From Promethearchaeota archaeon Loki_b31 (lineage in GTDB: Archaea; Asgardarchaeota; Lokiarchaeia; Sigyniarchaeales; SOKP01), in the NCBI GenBank assembly GCA_005222975.1, contig NJBI01000006.1:1-64000 (forward strand): DNA of 64,000 bases, read 5' to 3'. Shown here one piece after another: positions 8,174 through 16,986 of this stretch. The position numbers and the translations under genes were made by a program. The notes beneath the pieces were generated by a model. The model ran no database searches. It worked only from the letters and a program-made list of their open reading frames with translations, and had not been told where the DNA came from. Each line of letters starts with the position of its first letter. Position 1 is the stretch's first letter.

Positions 8174-8770
8174 TTAATATCTTAAGTTTTCAGTTACATT
8201 TCCGTAATCGTCTGCTAATTTTCTGCTTTCAAGATTTCCACATCTGGGACATCTTAATCTATCTAACCCTATCTTCTTAAGAGTTGTTCCACATATTAAA
8301 CAATCAGCATGAATAACTCCAAAATTTCTTCCAGAGGTGCTTAATTTATATTCGTTATAATTCTGCTCAATTACTTTTGCTCGAATAATATCGGTAGTTT
8401 GAAAAGCATCTGAGATCCTCTCGATGTATTTTTTAGATATCTGGGAAACGTGAATATTTCCAAAATAAGAGCTATTAAAATGAATTTTTCCATTGATTGT
8501 ATGAAAATTAAGACCCACAGAATACTGTCTTAAAAACAGTGCCGTCCCGATTACCCGATCGCCAATCTTTACTGTTTTTCGCTTTTCTTCTTGATGATCC
8601 CTTACTTCTATTAATCTTTTGTTTGTATCAATATTGATTACTCCAGTTTTAGATGCAATAATTTGACCATCTTTTACATAAGTAGACTGTTTATCGGGTA
8701 GAAACTCTTCTACAACACCTAAATATTGACCCGTAAGAACAATTTCTTTATTTTTCGCTGATTCTTTCAT
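8174..8770 (-). CDS. csl4: exosome RNA-binding subunit Csl4
   Basis: 198 residues with the three Csl4 parts in order: an N-terminal beta domain (GQYLGVVEEFLPD, residues ~14-60), a central S1 RNA-binding domain (GDRVIGTALFL to about residue 155, including SYFGNIHVSQIS), and a C-terminal zinc ribbon with CLICG and CPRCG pairs. Csl4 forms part of the cap of the archaeal exosome and helps recruit RNA. Placement beside rpoL is typical of archaea. A METTL5-type methyltransferase starts divergently ~110 bases away, which is also a common archaeal neighbour. Confidence 0.9.
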   Translation of the reverse strand: MKESAKNKEIVLTGQYLGVVEEFLPDKQSTYVKDGQIIASKTGVINIDTNKRLIEVRDHQEEKRKTVKIGDRVIGTALFLRQYSVGLNFHTINGKIHFNSSYFGNIHVSQISKKYIERISDAFQTTDIIRAKVIEQNYNEYKLSTSGRNFGVIHADCLICGTTLKKIGLDRLRCPRCGNLESRKLADDYGNVTENLRY

Positions 8771-8879
8771 AATTTTAACTAAAATCTTTTAATTTCCCTA
8801 TTAAATTATAATTAATTAAAACAATTAAGTTTTTTCATAAATTTTCATTAATAAAATTATAGCGTGGATTTTTTAGGCG

Positions 8880-9524
8880 ATTGAGATTAATAAAAAAGAT
8901 TTAATTTCGCTAGTTCAACAAACAAAAATATTTACTAGTCCCAAAATCGAGTTAGAGCAATATTGCACTGATGCGAATAGTGCGGTAGACATCATATATT
9001 TTGCGGGAGTTGAATTTAACGACATTAAAAACCGATTAATATTCGACCTTGGCGCAGGAACGGGCAGACTATCGATTTCTTGCGCGTACCTTCAAGCTAA
9101 GTATGTTTTAAGCATTGATATAGATTTTGACGCGATAAAGATATTAAAAGGAAATGTTAAAGATTTGGACCTTGAAGCTGTAATTTTACCCATTTGCGCT
9201 GACATTAATAGGTTTGAAATCTCAGCGCAATTATTTCCTAAAGAGTTAAATATCACGACAATTATGAACCCCCCTTTTGGAGTGCAAAAAAAAACCGCAG
9301 ATAGATTTTTTTTACAAAAAGCCTTTGCTTTCTCGGATGTAGTTTATTCGATTCATTTAGCTAATGAAAAAGTTCATAATTTTATATCTAAATTTGTAAG
9401 CTCAAAAAACTGGAGCATCAATTACGTGTTACCGTTTAATTTAGTTTTAGAAAGGTCTTTTCCGTTCCATACAAAAAAGACAAAAAAAGTTGCTGTAAAT
9501 GTTTATAGATTTATCAAAAATTAA
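8880..9524 (+). CDS. METTL5-like RNA methyltransferase, probable non-AUG start
   Basis: The frame is open from just after a TAG at 8874. It shows every block of the archaeal METTL5/COG2263 family: PKIELEQYCTDA, then DLGAGTGRLSI (SAM motif I), SIDID, MNPPFGVQKK (catalytic NPPF) and VVYSIHLAN. The first in-frame ATG/GTG/TTG is only at 9165, inside the fold after motif I, so translation must start earlier. The only near-cognate codons at the right place are ATT at 8880 or 8886; no single-base change near 8864-8880 restores the GTG at 8864 without a stop. The family methylates adenosine in small-subunit rRNA in eukaryotes. It lies divergent to csl4. Confidence 0.8.
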   Translation: MEINKKDLISLVQQTKIFTSPKIELEQYCTDANSAVDIIYFAGVEFNDIKNRLIFDLGAGTGRLSISCAYLQAKYVLSIDIDFDAIKILKGNVKDLDLEAVILPICADINRFEISAQLFPKELNITTIMNPPFGVQKKTADRFFLQKAFAFSDVVYSIHLANEKVHNFISKFVSSKNWSINYVLPFNLVLERSFPFHTKKTKKVAVNVYRFIKN

Positions 9525-9550
9525 AAAAATAAATAAAAAAATAGACTTAA

Positions 9551-10855
9551 TTATTGAAATTTTTTCCAAGAATCTAAATGTTTAGGATAATTAGCATTGG
9601 CCCCTAAGAATTCCTCAATTCTTAACAACTGGTTATATTTACAATTTCGATCAGATCTTGCCGTTGCGCCCGTTTTTAATTGTCCGGTACAAAGTCCAAC
9701 TGCTAAATCTGCTATGAAGGGATCTTCAGTTTCGCCCGAACGATGGGATACCATGACATTAAATCCATTTTTGAAAGACATTTTTGCAGCATTTATTGCC
9801 TCAGTTAGCGAACCAATTTGATTTACTTTTAATAACAACGCATTTCCCGCTTTTTCTTTAATTGCCTTTTCAAGTATTTTTATATTTGTAACTGTAAGGT
9901 CATCATCTACAATTTGTATTGATTTATCGACTTTTGCAGTTAAATCGGCAAAACCACTAAACGCTTTTTCGTCAAATGGATCTTCTATTGACTTGAATGG
10001 ATAATCATTAATTAAGTCAAGATAATATTGTAATAGTTCCCCTTCAGTTAACTTCTTACCGTCAATATTGTATGTACCATCCTCAAAAAATTCACTTGCA
10101 GCTGCATCCATTCCTAGGAAAAAATCAGTTCCCATTGAAAAGCCCGCTTCCTCAATTGCTTCTATGATAACCTCCACGGCATCTTTAGTTAAGGATAAGT
10201 TAGGAGCGAAGCCACCCTCATCACCCACATTAGTTGCTGAAGGCCCATATTTTTTAGCTAATAACTTCTTTAATGTTTGATACACCTCTGAGACGTTTTG
10301 GATTGCTTGAGCGAAATTTGGTGCTCCTACGGGTAATATCATAAATTCTTGTATCGATAAATCGTTGCCCGCATGTTCCCCCCCATTTAGAATATTGCAG
10401 CATGGTAATGGTAATAAGAAATCTTTTCGAGTCTTATGATATGCTAATTCATGGAGATGAGCGAATAATGGTTTCTCAGATAGAAGCGCAGCTAACTTTG
10501 CAACAGCTAAAGACACTGAAAGTATTGCATTTGCACCTAAGTTGCTTTTGTTTTCCGTGCCATCAATTGCAATCATCTCCTCGTCGATGTTGGTTTGTTC
10601 TCGAACATCAAAACCTTGTAGTTTATTGTTTATAATAGTGTTTACATTTGATACTGCTTTAGTTACATGTTTACCCAAGAAAGCAGCGCCTCCATCTCTC
10701 AATTCAAGAGCCTCTAAAACGCCTGTTGACGCGCCTGAAGGAACAGCCGCTCTTCCATAAATCTTACCTACATAAACATCGGTTTCAACTGTTGGATTTC
10801 CACGCGAATCTAAAATCCATCGAGACCTAATTTTTGTAATTTTAAAGTCTATCAT
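9551..10855 (-). CDS. eno: enolase
   Basis: 434 residues, full length. Typical blocks include SRGNPTVETDVY near the start, VPSGASTG, NVGDEGGFAPN, IEDPFDE and the C-terminal LLKVNQIGSLTEA and VSHRSGETED. These carry the magnesium ligands (Asp, Glu, Asp) and catalytic Glu/Lys/His of enolase, which interconverts 2-phosphoglycerate and phosphoenolpyruvate in glycolysis and gluconeogenesis. The gene is monocistronic, divergent from rfcS with a 114-base gap that holds promoters for both. Confidence 0.97.
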   Translation of the reverse strand: MIDFKITKIRSRWILDSRGNPTVETDVYVGKIYGRAAVPSGASTGVLEALELRDGGAAFLGKHVTKAVSNVNTIINNKLQGFDVREQTNIDEEMIAIDGTENKSNLGANAILSVSLAVAKLAALLSEKPLFAHLHELAYHKTRKDFLLPLPCCNILNGGEHAGNDLSIQEFMILPVGAPNFAQAIQNVSEVYQTLKKLLAKKYGPSATNVGDEGGFAPNLSLTKDAVEVIIEAIEEAGFSMGTDFFLGMDAAASEFFEDGTYNIDGKKLTEGELLQYYLDLINDYPFKSIEDPFDEKAFSGFADLTAKVDKSIQIVDDDLTVTNIKILEKAIKEKAGNALLLKVNQIGSLTEAINAAKMSFKNGFNVMVSHRSGETEDPFIADLAVGLCTGQLKTGATARSDRNCKYNQLLRIEEFLGANANYPKHLDSWKKFQ

Positions 10856-10927
10856 TTTAAAATTTCCTACTCTGTTTATTAAAGTTCTGAAATAAAATAA
10901 AGAAACTTTAATTCTTAATAATATTTT

Positions 10928-10944
10928 TTTATATATTATTATAA
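10928..10944 (+). promoter_or_regulatory. TATA-box candidate for rfcS
   Basis: TTTATATATTATTATAA lies 26-42 bases before the rfcS ATG in the enolase-rfcS divergent gap. At this distance a TBP/TFB-directed start would give a leader of only about ten bases, fitting the lack of a clear Shine-Dalgarno. The call rests on motif and position only. Confidence 0.4.
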
Positions 10945-10969
10945 GCCTTTATTAGAATTTAGTGTTTGA

Positions 10970-11941
10970 ATGTCAACAGATAACAAACCTTGGGTAGAAA
11001 AGTATAGACCTCGCCTTTTAGGTGATGTCGTTAATCAAAAGGGGATTATAAAGCGTTTACAACAATTTATTAAGGATAAATCGATGCCCCACCTTATATT
11101 TGCTGGTCCAGCAGGTACTGGGAAAACAACTTCTGCTCTAGCAATGGTTAGGGGGCTGTATGGTAGAAAAATGGCGATTAATACTACTTATTTGGAATTA
11201 AATGCAAGTGATGCAAGAGGTATTAATGTTATTAGAACTTACATTAAGGATTTCGCAAAAGCAAAACCTCCGTCTGACATACCGTTCAAAATTTTAATTT
11301 TAGACGAGGCGGACAATATGACTGCGCCTGCTCAGCAAGCACTAAGGAGAACAATGGAAAAATACACTAAAAATTGTAGGATGGTTTTAATTTGTAACTA
11401 TTCTAATAAAATTATCCCCCCAATCCAATCTAGATGCGTTGTTTTTAGATTTTCCTCTTTGAATAAAGAGGACATTAAAGAGAGAGTAAAATTTATCGCC
11501 AATCAAGAACAAATAAGCCTAACCCCAAATGGGTTAATTGCTTTAGTAGATGTATCGAAGGGAGATTGTCGTAGAGCTATAAATTACTTGCAATCTTGTG
11601 GTACAATTTCAAAAAAAATCGATCAAGATATAGTTTTTCGTGTTGCTGGCGAAGTACCATCAGATAAAATAAGAGAAATTTTAAAAACTGCAATTGAAGG
11701 GCAATTACAATTTTCCTTGAAATTACTTAACGATATCATAAGAGAATACGGTTTGTCGGGTATTAATATTATTAAAAATATACATCGAGAGATTTATGAC
11801 TTACAAATTTCAGAAGACCTTAAAATTGAGCTTTCTAAACTCTTAGCTGAATCTGAATACCGATTAAGCCAAGGAGGTACGGAAGAGATTCAATTACAAG
11901 CGTTATTAGCCAATATTGTTATGTTGCATGAAATTAAATAA
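10970..11941 (+). CDS. rfcS: replication factor C small subunit
   Basis: 323 residues of the AAA+ clamp-loader type. It opens with PWVEKYRP (RFC box II), then Walker A GPAGTGKTT near residue 45, LDEADNM Walker B near 110 and the PIQSRC sensor/arginine-finger motif near 150. The C-terminal ~100 residues form the helical collar. RFC small subunits assemble with a large subunit to load PCNA. No intein is present, unlike in some archaeal copies. The 3' end overlaps the convergent truA gene by 36 bases. Confidence 0.96.
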   Translation: MSTDNKPWVEKYRPRLLGDVVNQKGIIKRLQQFIKDKSMPHLIFAGPAGTGKTTSALAMVRGLYGRKMAINTTYLELNASDARGINVIRTYIKDFAKAKPPSDIPFKILILDEADNMTAPAQQALRRTMEKYTKNCRMVLICNYSNKIIPPIQSRCVVFRFSSLNKEDIKERVKFIANQEQISLTPNGLIALVDVSKGDCRRAINYLQSCGTISKKIDQDIVFRVAGEVPSDKIREILKTAIEGQLQFSLKLLNDIIREYGLSGINIIKNIHREIYDLQISEDLKIELSKLLAESEYRLSQGGTEEIQLQALLANIVMLHEIK

Positions 11942-12766
11942 TTTTTTTTTAAAAGCGAATTTTTGCTCTTGCTCTCTAAAATATTTATCCCTTCTCTCTT
12001 TTGATTTATTATCGATTACGAAACTTACATTATTACCATAGTTGATATCCCACAAGATCAATCCAAAAGGATCAGCAGGTTGATAAGAGATATCTTTGGA
12101 TGGGTCAAATAAATCTATAAATTCTTCATAGCTGATTTTACCAAAGCCTACCTCTAAAATCTTAGTTACCATTCGTCTTATTTGTTGTCTTAGAAAAGCT
12201 CTGCTTTTAAAATCGAATATAATAAAATTCCCTTCTATATTGATTGATGTTGTAATCATATCTCTAATGTTTTTTACTTTTTCTTTTCCTGGTTTAGAGA
12301 AATTTTTAAAGTTATGTCGTCCCTCTAGAGCCTTACATACCTTTTTCATCGCCTTAAAATTAACTGTGGAGTCGTCTTTAAGGATAGCATTCGGATATGG
12401 CATAATATATTTGTAATGCCTAAACTGTGCGTTATATCTTGATAAAAAGTCAGTTGGAACTTTTGAATAAGCCCAGACGCCAATATTTTTTGGTAAAGTA
12501 GAATTTATCTCCATCAATATGGGTATTTTTTCAGTAATAAAAGAAAATGTAGATCCTCGAGCCGAAACGAACTTATCGGTTCTACTTGCCACCTCGAAAC
12601 CCGATTTCTTAGCTTCATGTATATAATTCTTTTCTTGTAATGCTGTTAGTAAGCAGTCTTCAATGGTTAAATAATTGGGTTGTCGTTGAGAACCGAAATA
12701 TTCCTCCGCTCCTATGTAATAAAATTTAAAGAGATATCTTGTTTTTTCCATTCCTAATAATTTCAT
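11906..12766 (-). CDS. truA: tRNA pseudouridine synthase A
   Basis: The TruA signature with catalytic aspartate is seen as VASRTDKFVSARG, followed by FRHYKYIMP, RHNFKNFSK and FLRQQIRRMV, the conserved order of the TruA fold. The enzyme makes pseudouridine at positions 38-40 of the tRNA anticodon arm. The frame is open to a TTG at 12814, but the family's N terminus begins close to the RYLFKF strand, so ATG at 12766 (or 12751) is preferred; this gives about 286 residues. It overlaps the rfcS 3' end, so the two are convergent. RTDKFVSA differs from the usual RTDkGVhA at two positions but keeps the aspartate. Confidence 0.9.
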   Translation of the reverse strand: MKLLGMEKTRYLFKFYYIGAEEYFGSQRQPNYLTIEDCLLTALQEKNYIHEAKKSGFEVASRTDKFVSARGSTFSFITEKIPILMEINSTLPKNIGVWAYSKVPTDFLSRYNAQFRHYKYIMPYPNAILKDDSTVNFKAMKKVCKALEGRHNFKNFSKPGKEKVKNIRDMITTSINIEGNFIIFDFKSRAFLRQQIRRMVTKILEVGFGKISYEEFIDLFDPSKDISYQPADPFGLILWDINYGNNVSFVIDNKSKERRDKYFREQEQKFAFKKKLFNFMQHNNIG

Positions 12767-12883
12767 CTTTAAAATTATATTAATTTTTTGTATGAAATCA
12801 GAATTTTCGAACAAATTAAACTCATGTTATAATATTGAGATTAATTAATTTATCAAAAAATAATCTTTTAATGGAATTTAACA

Positions 12884-12898
12884 TTTATATTTTTAAAT
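12884..12898 (+). promoter_or_regulatory. TATA-box candidate for STT3 gene
   Basis: TTTATATTTTTAAAT lies 46-60 bases upstream of the ATG at 12944. GAGAGAG just before the start codon may serve as ribosome binding site. Motif and spacing are the only evidence. Confidence 0.35.
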
Positions 12899-12943
12899 TT
12901 CATATGATAATTTCAGTATATTAAAAGCCTTTAGAGAGAGAAT

Positions 12944-15900
12944 ATGTCTAAAATTTATCCAACATTAAAAAACTTACGAGATCGTATGAGAGCGAGTATT
13001 ACAGTAAAAACATATAATATTTTGTTTTTCTTGGCATTGTTCTTAGTTTTATTTTTAACTGTATTAATTCGACTTTCTCCAGTTGCATCGGGGAATTACT
13101 TAATTAAAGCTTTTGACCCGTGGATACAATATTACAACGCTGAATACCTATCAACACACTCCGTTTTCGACTATTTTAATTGGGTTGATACTAAAAGTTG
13201 GTTTCCAGAGGGATACGCTCGTGGAAATCTTAGACCTGGGTTAACATTCACCGTAGTAACTATATTTCAAATAGTTAATTCAATTGGGATTCCAATATCC
13301 CTTTATGATATTTGTTTCTATTTTCCCGCTTTTATGGGCGGAGCTTCTGTTTTAGCGATCTACCTTTTGGGAAAAGAAGTTCTAGACCGAAGATGTGGGC
13401 TAGTGGCTGCGTTCTTCTTGGCGTTTAATCCGGGGTTTATGCAACGAACAATGGCGGGTTTTTTTGATAATGAAACAATTGGTGTATTTGCAACTCTCAT
13501 GACATTATATTTCTTTATTAAAACTCTACGAACAGGAAAAATCCTCGATTCCATTTTGGGCGGTTTATTTTTAGGATATTTAGGTTTGAGCTGGGGTGGA
13601 TATAATTTTGTATACTTAATTCTACCCATGATATGTGGTATTTTAGTCTTACTCAAAAAGTACGACTCAAATGTCTTAATAGCGTATGCAGGAATCGAAG
13701 GTGTAGGATTATTAATTTTTTCACTTAGTTTTAATTTCAACTATGCTAACTTTTTCAATAGTTTGGAACTATTTGGAATTTTTCTTTTTATAATATTACT
13801 AACCATTTTTCATTTAATTCATATAAAGAAAAATGATTATCCTCGATTATATAACGGCTTAATAAACTTTTTAAAATGGGGCTTAATACCGGTTGTTGTA
13901 GGAGGAGCCATAATTATATGGCTGGCACCTGATTTAATTCCATTTGGATTTGGGAAAAGATTACTGAGCGTTCTAAGTCCTTTGGTTCGAGATAGTATGC
14001 ATCTTGTTGCGTCTGTAGCCGAACACATGCCAAGTTCTTGGAGCGTATTCTATTATAATACTTTAATCCCCCTAATGCTTTTACCCCTTGGGTTGTTCTT
14101 CTTATTCAAAAGAGGTAACTCTGCGGATTATTTACTTATAACTTTTCTGATTTTGATCTTTTACTTTACCGGTAGTATGATACGAATTATATTATTATTT
14201 GCACCTGCTGCATGCTTGGTAGGTGCCTACGGATTAGTTAATGTTTTGAAAATTTTTGGCAGTTTTTATGGAGAAAAAAGAATGGGAATCAGTAGGAAAA
14301 GAAAACGTCAAGTTAAAAGAATGGTAGGGAAATCTGAAATTGGCGCGGTTTACTTTATTGTTGGAATAATGTGCTTCGCCCAAGTAATCCATGCCTCTAA
14401 TATGGCTACTGTTCAATTATCACAAAGTCAAATTGCACCCGGAGGGCTTCATGATTGGGAAGAAACCCTAACCTGGATGAAAACAAACCTTCCTGGAACG
14501 GCGGTTGTCGTGTCGTGGTGGGATTACGGTTATTGGATTACTCCAATCGGAAACATGACTACGGTTAACGATAATGGAACAATTAATCAAACACGAATAG
14601 GTATGACGGGAATGGCACTAATGCAAACGAACGAGATATATAGTGCTAAAGTATTTAAGAAATTATACGCAGATTACGTCTTAGTCTATTTTGGAATGCT
14701 CTTTCCGAATTTAGGCGGTGACGAAGGTAAATGGCCATGGATGATAAGGATTTGTAACGATAACTACAATTTCTATAAAAATAAGGGCATGGAGGAGGAT
14801 AATTGGGGTCCAAATTCTGTGTTTGTTGAAAGCGAATATTTTAACACTACTCTTTCACAGCCAAAAAAAAAATGGTTCGATAGTACACTAGTAAAACTAA
14901 TGTTTTCTGGAATTGAAACTGATCCCCCACCAAACCCAAACAACATCGCAAACTTTGAGGAATACTATCGATCCCAGATTAACTCGAGAACAGATGACGA
15001 AGGGAACTATTATGTTGATCACATACCAAATGATGGAGAATACAATTTTGATGTATTTAGAGAAGTATATTTCTCTACAAACGGGATGGTTAAATTATTT
15101 AGTCTTGATTATACTGCTTTGGATTCAAGTTTTCAAATAGAAAACCCCGAAGTATTCGATACCGGCTATGCAACTTTCAAGATAAAAAACACAGGATCGA
15201 AAGATTTAACTATTTCCGATGTCAAAATAAATGGCGAGAGTTATGAATTCGATTTGAGTAAAGGTCGTAGTACACATATACTAAATGCCAGCGAAAATGA
15301 TTTGGTTTGGGTTGATATAAAAGCAAGCGGTCAATCCTTTCAAACTACCGATGTTGTAAAAATTACAGTAGAAGCTGAATCAGTAGCCTTGGATAATAAA
15401 CCTTATATCTTTACAAATAGTACGAATAATTTCTTTGTTGAAGAAGCTAGGGAAGGAGACATAAAAATTAATAAACCCAATAGTAAAGTTGTCCAAGTCG
15501 ATGCGACTAATAGTGAGATATATCTCGAAGTTGAGAATACTGGAGATACAACCGTGATCTTGAAAGATTTTTATATAGATAACGAAAATAATACCTTTGT
15601 AGATATGGATTATATATCTGGTTCCCCTATATTAGATCCGGGTCAAAAGGCTTATGTCAAAATAACAAATTCACTAGTTCCGTTTTATAACGTTAGTGAT
15701 AATTCTATAATTGAACATAAAATAGGTGTTATTACTCCAAATAACATCACAGATGAGCTATTATTTACGGCGAATTATGAAGATTTCAAGATTTCAATTG
15801 TAGATGAAAGTAGAATTGTTTCACCTGAAGCCTTAATTGCTACTCACAGCGATTATAGGAAACATATTCCAATTAATTTAGACAATACTTACGCATATAC

Positions 15901-16849
15901 TTACGATAACGGAACTACTATAGTTAATATTAAAATTAAAAACACTGGAGACATCATATTAGGACTCGATTCAATATATCTTACAACGTCTAGTACCTGG
16001 ACAGATGTTGAAATTCCAGAACAATTTATATTTAATTTAGACCCTGGTCAAGAGAAAACCGTAAGTGTAGTAGTTCCTGATGAATTAGGTGTTATCCAAG
16101 TAAATGACGAGCTCGGAATTATAGTCACAACAAATTTTGATGGCTCTACCAAAGCTTCTGATATTGGATTTGTGCACACAATCATTGACAAACCAGATAT
16201 ACAAATTATCGACAATGTCGAAAGTCATACTATGTCTTATATTGCCGCTAACGAGACAGGTAAAATCTTAATCAAAAACACTGGAGACGAGTCAATAACT
16301 CTAGATACATTATATCTAAACACTACAACTAAGTTGTTATTTGCTAGCGATGTAAATTTTGAGTATGGAGATATATCTCTAGATATTCAAGAATGCGCTT
16401 TAGTATCTTTTAATATTACGGGGTTGAAGTTAAATGCGTCTAATATCGTTAACGTTAATATAACAACTGACACTGACGCACAAGTTTCCATGGATTTCTC
16501 TGCATCTGTAGATTCACAATTTTATAACATCAATATTGACGACATTAGAACGACTGCTTCGGCTACAGGAAATGTATTAATTACGATAGAAAATAATGGC
16601 ATTTTTAATGTTACGGTAGATTCAATATTTATTGAATATTTATTGAATGGTACATATATCCCTTTGGTTAATTTTACTGAAAGTATTTACGAGATCGGAG
16701 CGGGTAGCTCAATTCAATTTACAATTAGCATGGAGGATCTCGAAAGTATACTGGGTGTTAGTGACATCGTAGTAAACGACATATTAATAATAATAGTCCG
16801 AACCAAAGAAGGAGCAGAAGATACTCACGAGGAAACTGTAGGCTCTTAA
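12944..16849 (+). CDS. aglB: oligosaccharyltransferase STT3/AglB with long beta-sandwich C-terminal region
   Basis: 1301 residues. An N-terminal multi-pass membrane region (about residues 25-490) contains the first-loop acidic motif FDPWIQYY and GFFDNETIG, both typical of STT3 metal and substrate sites. The WWDYG catalytic signature is at residues 525-529, after the last membrane helix. The enzyme transfers lipid-linked glycan to asparagine of secreted proteins. From about residue 740 to the end there are five repeats centred on KNTG/NTGD/NNG followed by a hydrophobic strand (near 744, 858, 994, 1105 and 1210), resembling CARDB-like beta-sandwiches, all outside the cell. Archaeal AglB is usually 850-1000 residues, so this tail is an expansion. 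No C-terminal membrane anchor follows it. The gene stands alone. Confidence 0.93.
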   Translation: MSKIYPTLKNLRDRMRASITVKTYNILFFLALFLVLFLTVLIRLSPVASGNYLIKAFDPWIQYYNAEYLSTHSVFDYFNWVDTKSWFPEGYARGNLRPGLTFTVVTIFQIVNSIGIPISLYDICFYFPAFMGGASVLAIYLLGKEVLDRRCGLVAAFFLAFNPGFMQRTMAGFFDNETIGVFATLMTLYFFIKTLRTGKILDSILGGLFLGYLGLSWGGYNFVYLILPMICGILVLLKKYDSNVLIAYAGIEGVGLLIFSLSFNFNYANFFNSLELFGIFLFIILLTIFHLIHIKKNDYPRLYNGLINFLKWGLIPVVVGGAIIIWLAPDLIPFGFGKRLLSVLSPLVRDSMHLVASVAEHMPSSWSVFYYNTLIPLMLLPLGLFFLFKRGNSADYLLITFLILIFYFTGSMIRIILLFAPAACLVGAYGLVNVLKIFGSFYGEKRMGISRKRKRQVKRMVGKSEIGAVYFIVGIMCFAQVIHASNMATVQLSQSQIAPGGLHDWEETLTWMKTNLPGTAVVVSWWDYGYWITPIGNMTTVNDNGTINQTRIGMTGMALMQTNEIYSAKVFKKLYADYVLVYFGMLFPNLGGDEGKWPWMIRICNDNYNFYKNKGMEEDNWGPNSVFVESEYFNTTLSQPKKKWFDSTLVKLMFSGIETDPPPNPNNIANFEEYYRSQINSRTDDEGNYYVDHIPNDGEYNFDVFREVYFSTNGMVKLFSLDYTALDSSFQIENPEVFDTGYATFKIKNTGSKDLTISDVKINGESYEFDLSKGRSTHILNASENDLVWVDIKASGQSFQTTDVVKITVEAESVALDNKPYIFTNSTNNFFVEEAREGDIKINKPNSKVVQVDATNSEIYLEVENTGDTTVILKDFYIDNENNTFVDMDYISGSPILDPGQKAYVKITNSLVPFYNVSDNSIIEHKIGVITPNNITDELLFTANYEDFKISIVDESRIVSPEALIATHSDYRKHIPINLDNTYAYTYDNGTTIVNIKIKNTGDIILGLDSIYLTTSSTWTDVEIPEQFIFNLDPGQEKTVSVVVPDELGVIQVNDELGIIVTTNFDGSTKASDIGFVHTIIDKPDIQIIDNVESHTMSYIAANETGKILIKNTGDESITLDTLYLNTTTKLLFASDVNFEYGDISLDIQECALVSFNITGLKLNASNIVNVNITTDTDAQVSMDFSASVDSQFYNINIDDIRTTASATGNVLITIENNGIFNVTVDSIFIEYLLNGTYIPLVNFTESIYEIGAGSSIQFTISMEDLESILGVSDIVVNDILIIIVRTKEGAEDTHEETVGS

Positions 16850-16986
16850 TTTTTTTTATTTATTATTTATTATTTATTTTTTAGAAAAAATCATAAGTTA
16901 TGTTTGATTAAAAAATCTATAGACCTATTGTCTATAAATTGTATTCAACTTCATCTTAATTAACTTTAAAATTTGGCGCGTAACTT

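Noticed and set aside
12767..12814. Upstream TTG extension of truA
   Set aside because: The extra 16 residues precede the family's normal first strand, and a good ATG lies at 12766.
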